Assembly (NCBI GenBank): GCA_035691485.1
Contig: DASSIZ010000055.1
Span: 1-32,848 of the forward strand
DNA length: 32,848 nt
Source: Terriglobales bacterium
GTDB taxonomy: Bacteria > Acidobacteriota > Terriglobia > Terriglobales > Acidobacteriaceae
Direction: 5' to 3'
Shown here: positions 1-8,516 of the stretch, in pieces
Position numbering within the stretch: the first letter of the stretch is position 1
Layout: each line of letters opens with the position of its first letter
Program-made: the position numbers and the translations under genes
The notes under the pieces: model-generated
Database searches by the model: none
Told to the model about the DNA's origin: nothing
Seen by the model: the letters and a program-made list of their open reading frames with translations, nothing else

Positions 1-1385
1 TACGAACTGATCGCCTGTTTTTTCTCGGCGAGGGCGTGAACCAATTCTTTGAACACGCTTCCGCGGTGCTCGTAGCTCTGAAATTGGTCGAAGCTGGCGC
101 AGGCGGGCGCGAGCAGAACGATGTCGCCCGGATTGGCGGACTCGAAGGCGCGCCGCACAGCGACATCCAGGCTGCCTGCTTGGACCACCTCAGCAGCGCC
201 GGCGATTTCTGCTTCAATCTTGGCGGCGGCGGCGCCGACGGTGTACACGCGCTTGGCACGTTCCTTGAGCAGCGGAATCAGGACCGTGTACGGCGACCCT
301 TTATCCTTCCCGCCCAGAATGATGTGAATGTTGCCGGGAAATGATTCCAGCGCCTTGATGGTGGCGTCCACGTTGGTCGCCTTGGAGTCGTTGTAAAACT
401 CCACGCCGTTGATGGTCGCGACGAATTCCAGCCGGTGCTCGACTGCCTTGAATTCCTTGACTGCGGCACGAATGCGATGCGGCTCGCACGGAATGATCAT
501 GCCGACACAAACCGCTGCCAGGACGTTTTCCACGTTATGAGCGCCTTTCAGCGGGATTTCACCGGTGGGCATGATTTCGTGTTCGCCGCTGTCGTCGCGA
601 TGAACGATGCGCCCATTGCGTACGAACGCACCCTGCGGCACTTCTTTCTTGCGGCTGAACCAGCGCACCTGCGCCTGGACGCCCTCCGCCATGCGCGCGC
701 TCTGCTGGTCATCGGCATTGAGAATGGCGAAGTCGGAGGAAACCTGGTTTTGGAAGATGCGTTTCTTTGCCGCCAGGTACTGCTCGAAGCTGCCATGGCG
801 GTCGAGGTGGTCGGGAGTTACGTTGAGGACAACCGCAATTTCCGGGTGGAATCTCTGGATGGTTTCCAACTGAAAGCTGGAGACTTCGAGCACGTTGTAG
901 GTGTCGTCAGTAGCGTCTCCGACCATGGAGATGGCGGCCGTGCCGATATTGCCGCCGACCTGCGATTCGTACCCGCCCCAGGCGATGATGTCGCCGGCCA
1001 GCGCGGTGGTGGTGGTCTTTCCGTTCGAGCCGGTGATAGCGACAATGTGTCCGCGGAGGAAGCGCGACGCCAGTTCGATTTCTCCGATCACCGGAATGCC
1101 CATGGCGCGGGCCTGCGCCAGTTGCGGAACGTCGGTCGGAACGCCGGGGCTGACCACGATCAAATCCTGCTGGCGGAAGGTGCGCTCGCCGTGACCGCCG
1201 GTTTCAACGGCAACGCCGAGATCGAGCAGGGTGCGGATGTCGGCCCGCAGGTCGTCTTCCGCCTTGGCATCGGAGGCGGTGACGCGCGCTCCGCGCTGGT
1301 GCAGGAACTGGGCCGCGGCGACGCCGGACTTTCCCAGCCCGACCACCAGCACCCGCTTTCCCTTCACGTCCAGAGCTTCTGCCAT
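1..1385 (-). CDS. murD: UDP-N-acetylmuramoylalanine--D-glutamate ligase, 3' end at window edge
   Basis: MurD adds D-glutamate to UDP-MurNAc-L-alanine in the cytoplasm, the second Mur ligase step of peptidoglycan synthesis. The reverse strand reads from an ATG at 1385 into a Rossmann-type start (KRVLVVGLGKSG), then the Mur ligase P-loop GSNGKTTTT near residues 116-124, then NVTPDHLDRH and, further on, the YNDSKATN motif typical of MurD. About 461 codons lie in the window, which is full MurD length. The last two bases read TA, so the stop is probably split by the edge. No Shine-Dalgarno (SD) sequence is obvious before the ATG. The frame stays open for about 185 nt upstream but has no ATG or GTG there, only TTG codons. 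It is the last visible gene of the dcw cluster, 244 bp after mraY. Family assignment is secure; the exact start is moderately sure. Confidence 0.93.
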   Translation of the reverse strand, partial: MAEALDVKGKRVLVVGLGKSGVAAAQFLHQRGARVTASDAKAEDDLRADIRTLLDLGVAVETGGHGERTFRQQDLIVVSPGVPTDVPQLAQARAMGIPVIGEIELASRFLRGHIVAITGSNGKTTTTALAGDIIAWGGYESQVGGNIGTAAISMVGDATDDTYNVLEVSSFQLETIQRFHPEIAVVLNVTPDHLDRHGSFEQYLAAKKRIFQNQVSSDFAILNADDQQSARMAEGVQAQVRWFSRKKEVPQGAFVRNGRIVHRDDSGEHEIMPTGEIPLKGAHNVENVLAAVCVGMIIPCEPHRIRAAVKEFKAVEHRLEFVATINGVEFYNDSKATNVDATIKALESFPGNIHIILGGKDKGSPYTVLIPLLKERAKRVYTVGAAAAKIEAEIAGAAEVVQAGSLDVAVRRAFESANPGDIVLLAPACASFDQFQSYEHRGSVFKELVHALAEKKQAISS

Positions 1386-1629
1386 TGGGTCTTGAAACTT
1401 CTTGAACCCTGCGCCGAAGGCGCGAATCTGAATGCCTAACGTTTCTCCCAAAGAGTCAGCACGGGCAGTAACCGTGTCCAGTCCTGAGTAGTTCGGTCCA
1501 GCAGCACGACGACGATGGTCGTGCCCACCTTGCAACGCTCTCCCAGCACGGCTTCGGCCGTGCTTCTTCTATTGGGGCATTTTCCAACAAGCAAGTGAAA
1601 CCAGCGACGGATGATTGTCGCACATCCGC
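1386..1629 (-). other. mraY-murD spacer with three hairpins
   Basis: This 244-bp gap interrupts an otherwise compact operon. It contains three perfect inverted repeats: GCACGGC-TTCG-GCCGTGC at 1546-1563, GCACGAC-(7 nt)-GTCGTGC at 1504-1524, and GCGCC-GAA-GGCGC at 1411-1423. In plus-strand RNA the first has a C(UUCG)G tetraloop and is followed by TTCTTCT. In the murD transcript it reads as a CGAA loop with no U tract. The region could be a structured murD leader, an attenuator or a processing site. I see no convincing gene in it. Confidence 0.5.
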
Positions 1630-2766
1630 CTAGCGGAGTTTCAAGGTGGTGAGCGCGAACAAGGCAAAAACCAGCGAAGCGATCCAGAAGCGGACAATGA
1701 TTTTCGATTCCGACCATCCCAGCAATTCGAAATGATGATGCAGCGGGGCCATTTTGAAGATGCGTTTCTTGCGCAGCTTGTAGGAACCGACCTGCAGAAT
1801 CACCGACACGGCTTCGATCACGAAGACTCCGCCGATGAACGGCAACAACAACTCCTGCTTGATGATGACCGCGACCGTACCAATGGCGCCACCCAGGGCC
1901 AGCGAGCCGACGTCGCCCATAAAGACCTCGGCGGGATGCGCGTTATACCACAGAAAGCCGATCGCGGAACCGACCATGGCGCCGCAGAAGATGGTCAGTT
2001 CCCCCACCTGCGGCATGCGCTGCAGTTCCAGGTAATCGGAGAAAGAAGCGTGGCCGCTGACGTAGGTGAGGACGGTAAGCGCACCGGCGGCAATCACGGT
2101 ACAGCCAATGGCAAGTCCGTCCAGCCCGTCGGTAAGATTTACCGCATTGCTGGAACCGACGATCACCAGCACCACGAATCCGATGAACGGCAGGAAGGCA
2201 ATCGGCCAGAGATGCGGTTTTCCTGCCAGCGCGGAGATCACCAGGTCGGGGCGGAAATTCTTGAAGAACGGCACCATCAGGTGGGTGGAATATTGTCCTT
2301 TCGCCTGCAGCAGGATCAGCGAGACCGCGACCACCACGCTCACCAGAACTTGCAGCATGAGCTTGGTGCGTCCGGTAAGACCCAGGTTCCGGCGGTTCAC
2401 CACCTTGAGGTAATCATCGGCGAAACCAATGCCGCCAAACGCCGCCGTTGCAACCACCGCCAGCCAGACATATTTGTTGGTGAGGTCGGCCCACAGCAGG
2501 GTGGGGATGACGATGGCAACCGCGATGAGCAGTCCGCCCATGGTTGGCGTACCGGCTTTCTTCTGGTGCGCCTTGGGGCCTTCTTCGCGTATGTATTGCG
2601 AGATCTGGAACTCGCGCAGCTTTCTCACGATCGCCGGCCCCACGATCAAGCCCATGAACAGGGCGGTCAAGCTGGCGAAAGCGGTGCGAAAGGTCAGGTA
2701 CCGAAAGATACGGAAGGGAGAAAAATAGCGGAACAGTACCTGATAAAGAAGCCAGTAGAGCAACAA
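1630..2766 (-). CDS. mraY: Phospho-N-acetylmuramoyl-pentapeptide transferase
   Basis: MraY is the integral membrane enzyme that transfers phospho-MurNAc-pentapeptide from UDP to undecaprenyl phosphate, making lipid I. The 378-residue product has the usual length and about ten hydrophobic segments. Recognisable family sequences are the [14 protein letters not shown] loop near residues 65-78, FADDY at 115-119 with the paired metal-binding aspartates, the [10 protein letters not shown] motif, and [10 protein letters not shown] near the C terminus. The start appears to be TTG: two consecutive TTG codons (2766 and 2763) follow a GGGAG ribosome site, and the second is spaced about 6 nt from it. A 97-bp spacer separates it from murF upstream. 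Family assignment is essentially certain; which TTG is used is open. Confidence 0.96.
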   Translation of the reverse strand: MLLYWLLYQVLFRYFSPFRIFRYLTFRTAFASLTALFMGLIVGPAIVRKLREFQISQYIREEGPKAHQKKAGTPTMGGLLIAVAIVIPTLLWADLTNKYVWLAVVATAAFGGIGFADDYLKVVNRRNLGLTGRTKLMLQVLVSVVVAVSLILLQAKGQYSTHLMVPFFKNFRPDLVISALAGKPHLWPIAFLPFIGFVVLVIVGSSNAVNLTDGLDGLAIGCTVIAAGALTVLTYVSGHASFSDYLELQRMPQVGELTIFCGAMVGSAIGFLWYNAHPAEVFMGDVGSLALGGAIGTVAVIIKQELLLPFIGGVFVIEAVSVILQVGSYKLRKKRIFKMAPLHHHFELLGWSESKIIVRFWIASLVFALFALTTLKLR

Positions 2767-2863
2767 GCTCTCCCTTCAGCGTGGGGTTCTGCCGTAAGAA
2801 TACAGCAGTGGAGCGGGCGGTAGAAGCGAAGCGGACGCTAAGAGACGCTTGGAATCACGCGAG

Positions 2864-4258
2864 TTACGACGTCGTGGTCGCTTGCTTCGCCGTCCAGGTT
2901 TCCAGGGCCTTCTCCAATTGCACGCCGCGGGAAGCCTTCAGGAGCACGATGTCTCCGGGACGGACCTGGCGCGAGAGCCACTCACCCGCCTCTACGGGTG
3001 TGTCCACAAAATCGGCGCGTATGCCGGCTTCGCCGGCGGCCTCCACAATCTTGCGCGCGGCGCCGCGAACGCCGAGCACAATGTCGATCCCCTTGTCCGC
3101 CATATGCGCCCCGGAACGGCGGTGGAGTTCGTCGGTAGCGGGACCGAGCTCGAGCATTTCGCCGGCGACCACGATGCGCCGGCCACCGTCTCCAACGCTC
3201 ATGCCGGAGAGCGCGTCGACCACGAAATCGAGAGCGCGAGGATTCGAATTGTAGGTGTCGTTAATGACCGTGGCGCCGCCCACGCTCAAGACCTGGCCAC
3301 GCTTGTCCGCCGGGGCAAGCAGCCCCAATCCCGACGCCGCTTGCTGCAGCGTGATCCCGCTGACCAGCGCAACCGCTGTGGCGGCCAGGGCGTTGTAGAG
3401 GTTATGCCGGCCCAGCAGCGGCAACTTCGCGTGCGCGCGGGCCGCGCCGGAAATGACGTCGAATTCCGAACCTTCGGCTCCCAGTTCCTTGATCGCCTGC
3501 GCCCGGACGTCGGCAGGATGGAGAATGCCGAAGGTGACGACGCGTCCGGAAAAATCGCGCCCGAACTGCGATACATATTCGTCGTCGGCGTTCAGCACCG
3601 CGGTTCCGGCCGCAGGCAGCGACTGGATCAGCTCGTACTTGGCGCGCGCGATGTCGGCAACCGAGTTGAAAAATCCCAGGTGCACCGGAGCAACGCAGGT
3701 CACGACGCCGACGTTGGGCTCGCAAATCGCCGCCAGCGCGCGGATCTCGCCGGCGTGATTCATGCCGAGTTCCACCACCGACACGTCATAATCGGGCTCC
3801 AGGCGCAGCAGTTGCAGTGGAAGTCCATAGTGATTGTTGAGATTGCCTTCCGACTTGAGAACGCGGTATTTCGCCGACAGCAAGCGCGCAACCGATTCCT
3901 TGGTGGTAGTCTTGCCCGCCGAGCCGGTGATGGCGATCACCGTCTTGTTCCATATGCGGCGCACCGCTCGCGCCAGGTGTTGCAGGGAGGCGAGCGTATC
4001 GGGGACCGCGATGATGCGCCGATGGTCGCCGAAGCGCGCCGCCTGGCTCGCGTGCACTACCGCCGCGACCGCACCGCGCTCCAGTGCCGCGTCCACGTAG
4101 TCATGCCCGTCGAAACGCTCGCCGTGGATGGCAAAGAAGAGGTCGCCATGCTGAAGGGTGCGCGAGTCGATCGAATAGCCGGTCGCGATCGCGCCGGCAT
4201 GCGTCGAGTCACCTTTGCCACCGGTGATCTCGGCGATCTGCCCGAGGGAGAGTTTCAT
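2864..4258 (-). CDS. murF: UDP-MurNAc-tripeptide--D-alanyl-D-alanine ligase
   Basis: MurF adds the D-Ala-D-Ala dipeptide to the UDP-MurNAc tripeptide in the cytoplasm, completing the pentapeptide. The 464-residue protein has an N-terminal substrate domain (YSIDSRTLQHGDLFFAI), the ATP-binding P-loop TGSAGKTTTKES at about 111-122, the central-domain sequence VVELGMNHAGEI, and a C-terminal domain with DTYNSNP. Its ATG at 4258 overlaps the murE stop by 4 bp (ATGA), so the two are probably translationally coupled. The length matches the family. mraY follows after 97 bp. Confidence 0.96.
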   Translation of the reverse strand: MKLSLGQIAEITGGKGDSTHAGAIATGYSIDSRTLQHGDLFFAIHGERFDGHDYVDAALERGAVAAVVHASQAARFGDHRRIIAVPDTLASLQHLARAVRRIWNKTVIAITGSAGKTTTKESVARLLSAKYRVLKSEGNLNNHYGLPLQLLRLEPDYDVSVVELGMNHAGEIRALAAICEPNVGVVTCVAPVHLGFFNSVADIARAKYELIQSLPAAGTAVLNADDEYVSQFGRDFSGRVVTFGILHPADVRAQAIKELGAEGSEFDVISGAARAHAKLPLLGRHNLYNALAATAVALVSGITLQQAASGLGLLAPADKRGQVLSVGGATVINDTYNSNPRALDFVVDALSGMSVGDGGRRIVVAGEMLELGPATDELHRRSGAHMADKGIDIVLGVRGAARKIVEAAGEAGIRADFVDTPVEAGEWLSRQVRPGDIVLLKASRGVQLEKALETWTAKQATTTS

Positions 4259-5775
4259 TGCGCGCCTCCGGCGGGGGCTGATTCCCTCTTCTGATAACCG
4301 GCGGCCTGCAGCACGGCGCGCGCGACCTCCACGTCGTCAAACGGATGCGGACCGTCCCGCGTGGTCTGGGTTTTTTCGTGGCCCTTGCCGGCAATGAGCA
4401 CGATATCGCCCGGCGCCGCCTGCTTCACCGCGAGCGCAATTGCCTGGCGCCGATCGGCTTCCACCGCGAACGGGATCCTGGTCCGCTCCAGCCCGGGTAG
4501 CGCGTCATTGATGATCGCCATGGGATCCTCGCTGCGGGGATTGTCGGAGGTAAGAATAACGTAATCGCTGCCGGCGCCCGCGGCTTCGCCCATCAGCGGA
4601 CGCTTAGCGCGATCGCGATCCCCACCGCATCCGAAAACCGTGATTACCTTTCCCCCGGCGCGCGCCACGAATTCGCGGGCGAGAGCGGTCAGATTCCGCA
4701 GAGCATCGTCGGTATGCGCGTAATCGACCACGACCGTAAACGGCTGGCCGGCATCCACGCGCTCGAAACGGCCCGGGACGCGCAGCAACCGCTCGACTCC
4801 CGAGGCAATCGCCGCCGGTGCGCAGTTGCGCGCGAACGCCGCCGCCGAAGCTGCCAGGACGTTGTACACATTGACGCGCCCGATGAGGGGTGACCATACC
4901 GGGATCGTTCCATCGGGGGTAGCCAAATCAAAGCGCGTGCCGTTCATTCCAACATCCGCTTTGCCGGCGTGAAAATCGCCCTGCGCAACGCCGTAGGTCA
5001 GCACCTGGGAGCGCGACTTGCTGAACTTGACCAGCTTCTTGCCGTAGTCGTCGTCGATATTGATTACCGCGATGCGCGGCGGATCGGTCCCCACGCCCGC
5101 GAACAGAGAGCGCTTGGCCGCGAAGTAGGCATCGAAATCCTGGTGGTAGTCGAGGTGGTCCCGCGTCAGGTTGGTAAAGATCGCGACGTCGTAAGGGATG
5201 CCGAAGACACGCTGCTGCGACAGGGCGTGGGATGAGACTTCCATCACGGACTCGGTGGCGCCGTTGCGCAGCGCCTCGGCCAGCATCTGATTCAACTCCA
5301 GCGGTTCCGGCGTGGTGTGTGGCGCGGGCAGAACTTTGCCGGCCACGTGGTATTCGACCGTCCCCACCAGCGCAGCCTTGCGTCCCGCAGCCTGCAAAAT
5401 GGATTCCAGCAAGAATGATGTCGTGGTCTTGCCATTGGTTCCGGTGATGCCGCTGTTGGCCAGCTTTTCGGCCGGACGCCGGTAGAAATTCGCGCTTAAA
5501 CGGGCCAGAGCACGACGGCCGTGGGGTACCTGCGCCCATGCGACCTCACCGTGGGGGGCAAGAGCCTGGTCATCGCTCACCACGGCAACGGCGCCCGCTT
5601 TCAGTGCGGCAGGAATGTAGCGGTTGCCGTCGGTAGTTTCGCCTTTCATGGCGACAAAACACCACCCCGGCTGCACGCGCCGAGAGTCGTAATCCAGGCC
5701 GGCGATCTCAGGATTTCCGCGCTGGAAGAGGAATTCAGCGCCTTCGAGGAGTTGCTGGAATCGCATTTTGCTCAT
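4255..5775 (-). CDS. murE: UDP-MurNAc-L-Ala-D-Glu--meso-DAP ligase
   Basis: MurE adds the third amino acid of the stem peptide. The 506-residue protein carries the P-loop GTNGKTTT at 112-119, the EVSSHAL motif near 179-185, TNLTRDHLDYH at about 201-211, a lysine at 221 (AAKRSLF) in the place of the carbamylated lysine, and DYAHTDDAL at about 351-359. DNPR at 411-414 is the signature of meso-diaminopimelate-specific MurE proteins, so a DAP-type wall is inferred. It overlaps murF by 4 bp downstream. Upstream lies a 458-bp gap, so murE may head its own transcription unit. The ATG at 5775 gives an N terminus typical of the family; a second ATG three codons in is also possible. Confidence 0.96.
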   Translation of the reverse strand: MSKMRFQQLLEGAEFLFQRGNPEIAGLDYDSRRVQPGWCFVAMKGETTDGNRYIPAALKAGAVAVVSDDQALAPHGEVAWAQVPHGRRALARLSANFYRRPAEKLANSGITGTNGKTTTSFLLESILQAAGRKAALVGTVEYHVAGKVLPAPHTTPEPLELNQMLAEALRNGATESVMEVSSHALSQQRVFGIPYDVAIFTNLTRDHLDYHQDFDAYFAAKRSLFAGVGTDPPRIAVINIDDDYGKKLVKFSKSRSQVLTYGVAQGDFHAGKADVGMNGTRFDLATPDGTIPVWSPLIGRVNVYNVLAASAAAFARNCAPAAIASGVERLLRVPGRFERVDAGQPFTVVVDYAHTDDALRNLTALAREFVARAGGKVITVFGCGGDRDRAKRPLMGEAAGAGSDYVILTSDNPRSEDPMAIINDALPGLERTRIPFAVEADRRQAIALAVKQAAPGDIVLIAGKGHEKTQTTRDGPHPFDDVEVARAVLQAAGYQKRESAPAGGAQ

Positions 5776-6233
5776 TAAACCACAGAGGCCGCCGAGGAAA
5801 AGATTGGCCGTAGATGGACACGGATGAACGCGGACTGTCTTACTAATTCGTAAACCTTAGACGGCAAGTACCCCCCTCCCCCCTTGTTTTCGGGCGCTCA
5901 TAATAGAATCAGCGGCTTAGAGTCCGGGATACCTGCCCAATACCTGGGGATACCTGCAGGTAACCTGGCGCTTTATCGGACGCAGAAGCGGGCTGCGGGG
6001 ACGGTGGCGAAACGCTGGAGAATTACAAGAGAGTAAATGTCGGTCATTCTGCTGAGGGGTCATATTGTGAAAGAACGAAACAAACAAGAGTTGAAGACAC
6101 AACTCCTTCCGCGCACTGGGGCACAAACGGATAGTAAGGCCGGCGAAGCGGATTGTAAGTGAGGCAGGTCACGGTTGGATGTAACAAGCGCGAGTGATGG
6201 AAGCGGAGCAATCACGACCGTCCGGTTGACTTC
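5776..6233 (-). other. 458-bp ftsI-murE spacer without a convincing gene
   Basis: Such a long gap is unusual in a dcw cluster. From the murE side it holds a decayed-looking repeat relic (about 5781-5836, with CACAGAGG and GGACACGGATGAACGCGG), a C6-T-C6 tract at 5871-5883, a phased ACCTG array (entered separately), and an A/T-richer stretch. TTGTTT and TATGAC spaced by 17 nt lie on the minus strand around 6056-6085 and could be a weak promoter for murE. A 69-codon minus-strand ORF here lacks an SD and looks spurious. Confidence 0.5.
5931..5967. promoter_or_regulatory. Phased ACCTG direct-repeat array, possible operator
   Basis: Four copies of ACCTG start at 5931, 5942, 5952 and 5963. The spacings are 11, 10 and 11 bp, close to one helical turn, so all copies face the same side of the DNA. 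Three are preceded by AT (ATACCTG) and the fourth by TA (TAACCTG). The last two also form a partial palindrome around CTGCAGG. The layout resembles a binding array for an oligomeric regulator. No regulator is identified, and the function is inferred only from the spacing. Confidence 0.4.
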
Positions 6234-8423
6234 TTAGCGACTGAAGCGCACCGAGATGCGCGCTCCGTTCGGCACCCTGGTGCCTGGCGCCGGAGACTGG
6301 TCGCGCGCGACGCCGCTGCCGATTGCCTCGATCTCCACCCCGGCGTCCTGGGCCTCTTCAATGGCGGAGCGCAAGGTCTTGCCGGCAAACGAGGGCACGC
6401 TCACCCCGCCGCCTACATCCAGCACCACCGTTCCCCCGCCGGGATGCTCTTCTGCCGGCGGTTGCGAGACTGCCGTAGTGACCACACTCGCTGCCGACGG
6501 GACCGCTGTTTTAGTGCTCAACGCGGCCGGAGAGAATTTCGGCGCCGGCGGTCCGGCAATCACCGGAGCCGGTTTGGGCGTCTGTGGCGCGGGTGCGCCG
6601 TTGTCCGCAATTTCCAAACCTCCGCCCAGGCGGTCGGACGACCCTTCGTTGAGGTCTTCGTCCTTCGCCGAAGCCCGCAATTGCAGGCGCTTGTCGTTCT
6701 TGATTTCAGAATCGTGCGGCACATTCATGTACGCGAGCACCTGCTGCGCGATGCGGGCGAACACCGGCGCTGAAATCTGTCCGCCCTGGTGCAAACCGAC
6801 GGCCGAATCCAGGCTGACCACGATGGTCAAGGCAGGATTGTTGACGGGCGCAAAGCCGGCAAAGGTCGCTACGTACCTGGTTCGCGAATAAGTGCCGGTG
6901 TTGGGATCAATCTTCTGCGCGGTCCCGGTTTTGCCGGCGGAGGTATAGCCGTCCAGGATGGCGCGCCGCCCGGTGCCGAACAGCACCACTCCTTCCAGCA
7001 TCCTCTTCATCTGCGCCGCGGTCAGGGTGGAAATCACACGGTGCTGCTGCGGGCGCTGAAAAGCGATCATCTGCGGAGTCTGGCGCGGGGGCAGCACGCC
7101 GGCCACGAGGCGCGGCGGCGTGTACATGCCGTCATTGGCGATCGAGGAGACCATCGACGCCAGTTGCAGCGCGGTCACCCCAATCTCCTGCCCGATCGAC
7201 ATCGCTCCAATCGAAACCTTTGACCAGCGATTCACCGGCTTTGCCATGCCCTTGGTTTCGCCGGGAAGTTCAATGCCGGTCTGCTGTCCGAAACCGAATC
7301 CGCGGATGTAGTGGTAGAAGCGCTCGTCGCCGACGCGCATGCCGACCTTGACCGCAGCCACATCGCTGGAGTGGGCCAGCGCGTCCTTGATCGGCACCAC
7401 CCCCATCTTGTGCAGGTCATGGATGCGAATGCCGCCGACGGTGATGACGCCGCCCTGGCAATCAATCGGGTCTTCCGGCTTCACCAGGTGTTCCTCGAGG
7501 GCGGAAGAATAGGTCACGATCTTGAATACCGAGCCGGGTTCGTAGATGTCGCTGACGGCGCGGTTCTTCAGCGCAGTCGCGGCGGCATCTTTATAGATGT
7601 TGGGATTGAACGTTGGCCGGTTTGCCAATGCCAGGATCTCGCCGGTGCGCGGGTTCTGCACCACGATGGTGCCGGCCTCGGCGCGGGTGTCGCGCATTGC
7701 CTGCTCGAGTTCCTTCTCAACGATGTACTGGATTTTTTCGTCGATCGTGAGCACGACGTTGTCGCCGGGGTCGGGCTGCTTCTCGACGCGGCCAAACCAC
7801 TTGCGGCGGGCGTCCATGGTGATCAGCATCTTGCCGGGCGTGCCGTGCAATCGCGCATCGAAGGCGTGCTCAATACCGCCCAAGCCTTCGTCGTCCAGCC
7901 CGACGTATCCGATGGTTTGCGCCGCCAGTTCGCGCTTGGGATAGAAGCGCTTGGGCTCCTTTTGGAAGTAGATTCCGCGCAGATTCATGGCGCGGAGGCG
8001 CTCGCTGGTTTCCCCGTCCACCTTGCGCGCAATCCAGGCGAAGGAATGCGATGCCTTCAGGCGAGCGACGATCTCCCGCGCATCGCCGTGTACCACGCGC
8101 GCCAGAAGATTGGCCGTGTTCTCCGGATCGGGGATTTCGCTGGGGACGGCGAACACCGAGTCCACCGAAACCGACATGGCCAGCTCGTGACCGTTGCGGT
8201 CGTAGATGATGCCGCGCCGCGGCGACACCGGAATCGTGCGCTGCTGCTGGCGTTGCGCCCGCTGCAGCCACTCCCCGTAACGGATGATTTGCAATTGAAC
8301 CAGGCGCAGGCCAATCAGCCCGGACCAGAAGAAAAGCAACGCCCCCAGCAGGTAGAGTCTTTTTCTCGGGTCCTTGAGGAGGCTAATGCCTGCCACGCGT
8401 ATCACCTGCATTCGAGGGCGCAA
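6234..8423 (-). CDS. ftsI: Division transpeptidase FtsI/PBP3-like with PASTA domain
   Basis: This class B penicillin-binding protein should cross-link septal peptidoglycan together with FtsW. The 729 residues comprise a short cytosolic tail, one membrane helix at about 22-42, a PBP dimerisation domain (about 60-220), the transpeptidase domain (about 245-565), a Pro/Ala-rich linker (about 610-665) and one C-terminal PASTA-like domain (about 672-729). Catalytic motifs are EPGSVFK with Ser298 and Lys301, SSD at 352-354 in the SxN position, and KTG at 498-500. Most FtsI proteins have SSN, while E. coli PBP2 uses SxD, so this variant is probably active. The PASTA tail is more typical of Gram-positive and acidobacterial homologues than of proteobacterial FtsI. 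ftsL precedes it by 93 bp. Confidence 0.94.
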   Translation of the reverse strand: MRPRMQVIRVAGISLLKDPRKRLYLLGALLFFWSGLIGLRLVQLQIIRYGEWLQRAQRQQQRTIPVSPRRGIIYDRNGHELAMSVSVDSVFAVPSEIPDPENTANLLARVVHGDAREIVARLKASHSFAWIARKVDGETSERLRAMNLRGIYFQKEPKRFYPKRELAAQTIGYVGLDDEGLGGIEHAFDARLHGTPGKMLITMDARRKWFGRVEKQPDPGDNVVLTIDEKIQYIVEKELEQAMRDTRAEAGTIVVQNPRTGEILALANRPTFNPNIYKDAAATALKNRAVSDIYEPGSVFKIVTYSSALEEHLVKPEDPIDCQGGVITVGGIRIHDLHKMGVVPIKDALAHSSDVAAVKVGMRVGDERFYHYIRGFGFGQQTGIELPGETKGMAKPVNRWSKVSIGAMSIGQEIGVTALQLASMVSSIANDGMYTPPRLVAGVLPPRQTPQMIAFQRPQQHRVISTLTAAQMKRMLEGVVLFGTGRRAILDGYTSAGKTGTAQKIDPNTGTYSRTRYVATFAGFAPVNNPALTIVVSLDSAVGLHQGGQISAPVFARIAQQVLAYMNVPHDSEIKNDKRLQLRASAKDEDLNEGSSDRLGGGLEIADNGAPAPQTPKPAPVIAGPPAPKFSPAALSTKTAVPSAASVVTTAVSQPPAEEHPGGGTVVLDVGGGVSVPSFAGKTLRSAIEEAQDAGVEIEAIGSGVARDQSPAPGTRVPNGARISVRFSR

Positions 8424-8432
8424 TGCGAAAGG

Positions 8433-8512
8433 GTTTCACGTTTCGCGTTTCGCGTTCATCCGGCAGTTTCGGACACTCCATCGCGGCGTGAAACGAGAGA
8501 CGTGAAACGAGA
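8433..8512. repeat. GTTTC/GAAAC repeats in the ftsL-ftsI spacer
   Basis: The 93-bp spacer holds GTTTCACGTTTCGCGTTTCG starting at 8433 and a tandem CGTGAAACGAGA at 8487-8498 and 8501-8512. The two blocks are partly inverted copies of each other (GTTTCACG against CGTGAAAC), so a hairpin can form in the mRNA between ftsL and ftsI. It may be a dispersed intergenic repeat relic; function is unknown. Confidence 0.45.
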
Positions 8513-8516
8513 AACC

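Noticed and set aside
435-1439. Long plus-strand open frame (334 codons) over murD
   Set aside because: It is the antisense shadow of the GC-rich murD codons; the minus strand has clear MurD motifs. Similar plus-strand frames over mraY, murF and ftsI-rsmH are also shadows.
1387-1570. In-frame N-terminal extension of murD (reads about 60 codons upstream)
   Set aside because: The frame stays open, but it has no ATG or GTG and lies in the hairpin-rich spacer; the ATG at 1385 precedes the conserved KRVLVVGLGKSG sequence by only a few residues, as in known MurD proteins.
1436-1717. 93-codon minus-strand frame spanning the end of mraY and the murD leader
   Set aside because: It overlaps the well-supported mraY C terminus in another frame, has no SD, and shows no recognisable sequence.
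5871-5883. C6-T-C6 tract, considered as a phase-variable or G-quadruplex element
   Set aside because: Only two tracts are present, and the region is not in a coding sequence; it could equally be a sequencing-sensitive stretch. Not enough to claim function.
5917-6126. 69-codon minus-strand frame in the ftsI-murE spacer
   Set aside because: No ribosome site, composition unlike the neighbouring genes, and it contains the ACCTG array.
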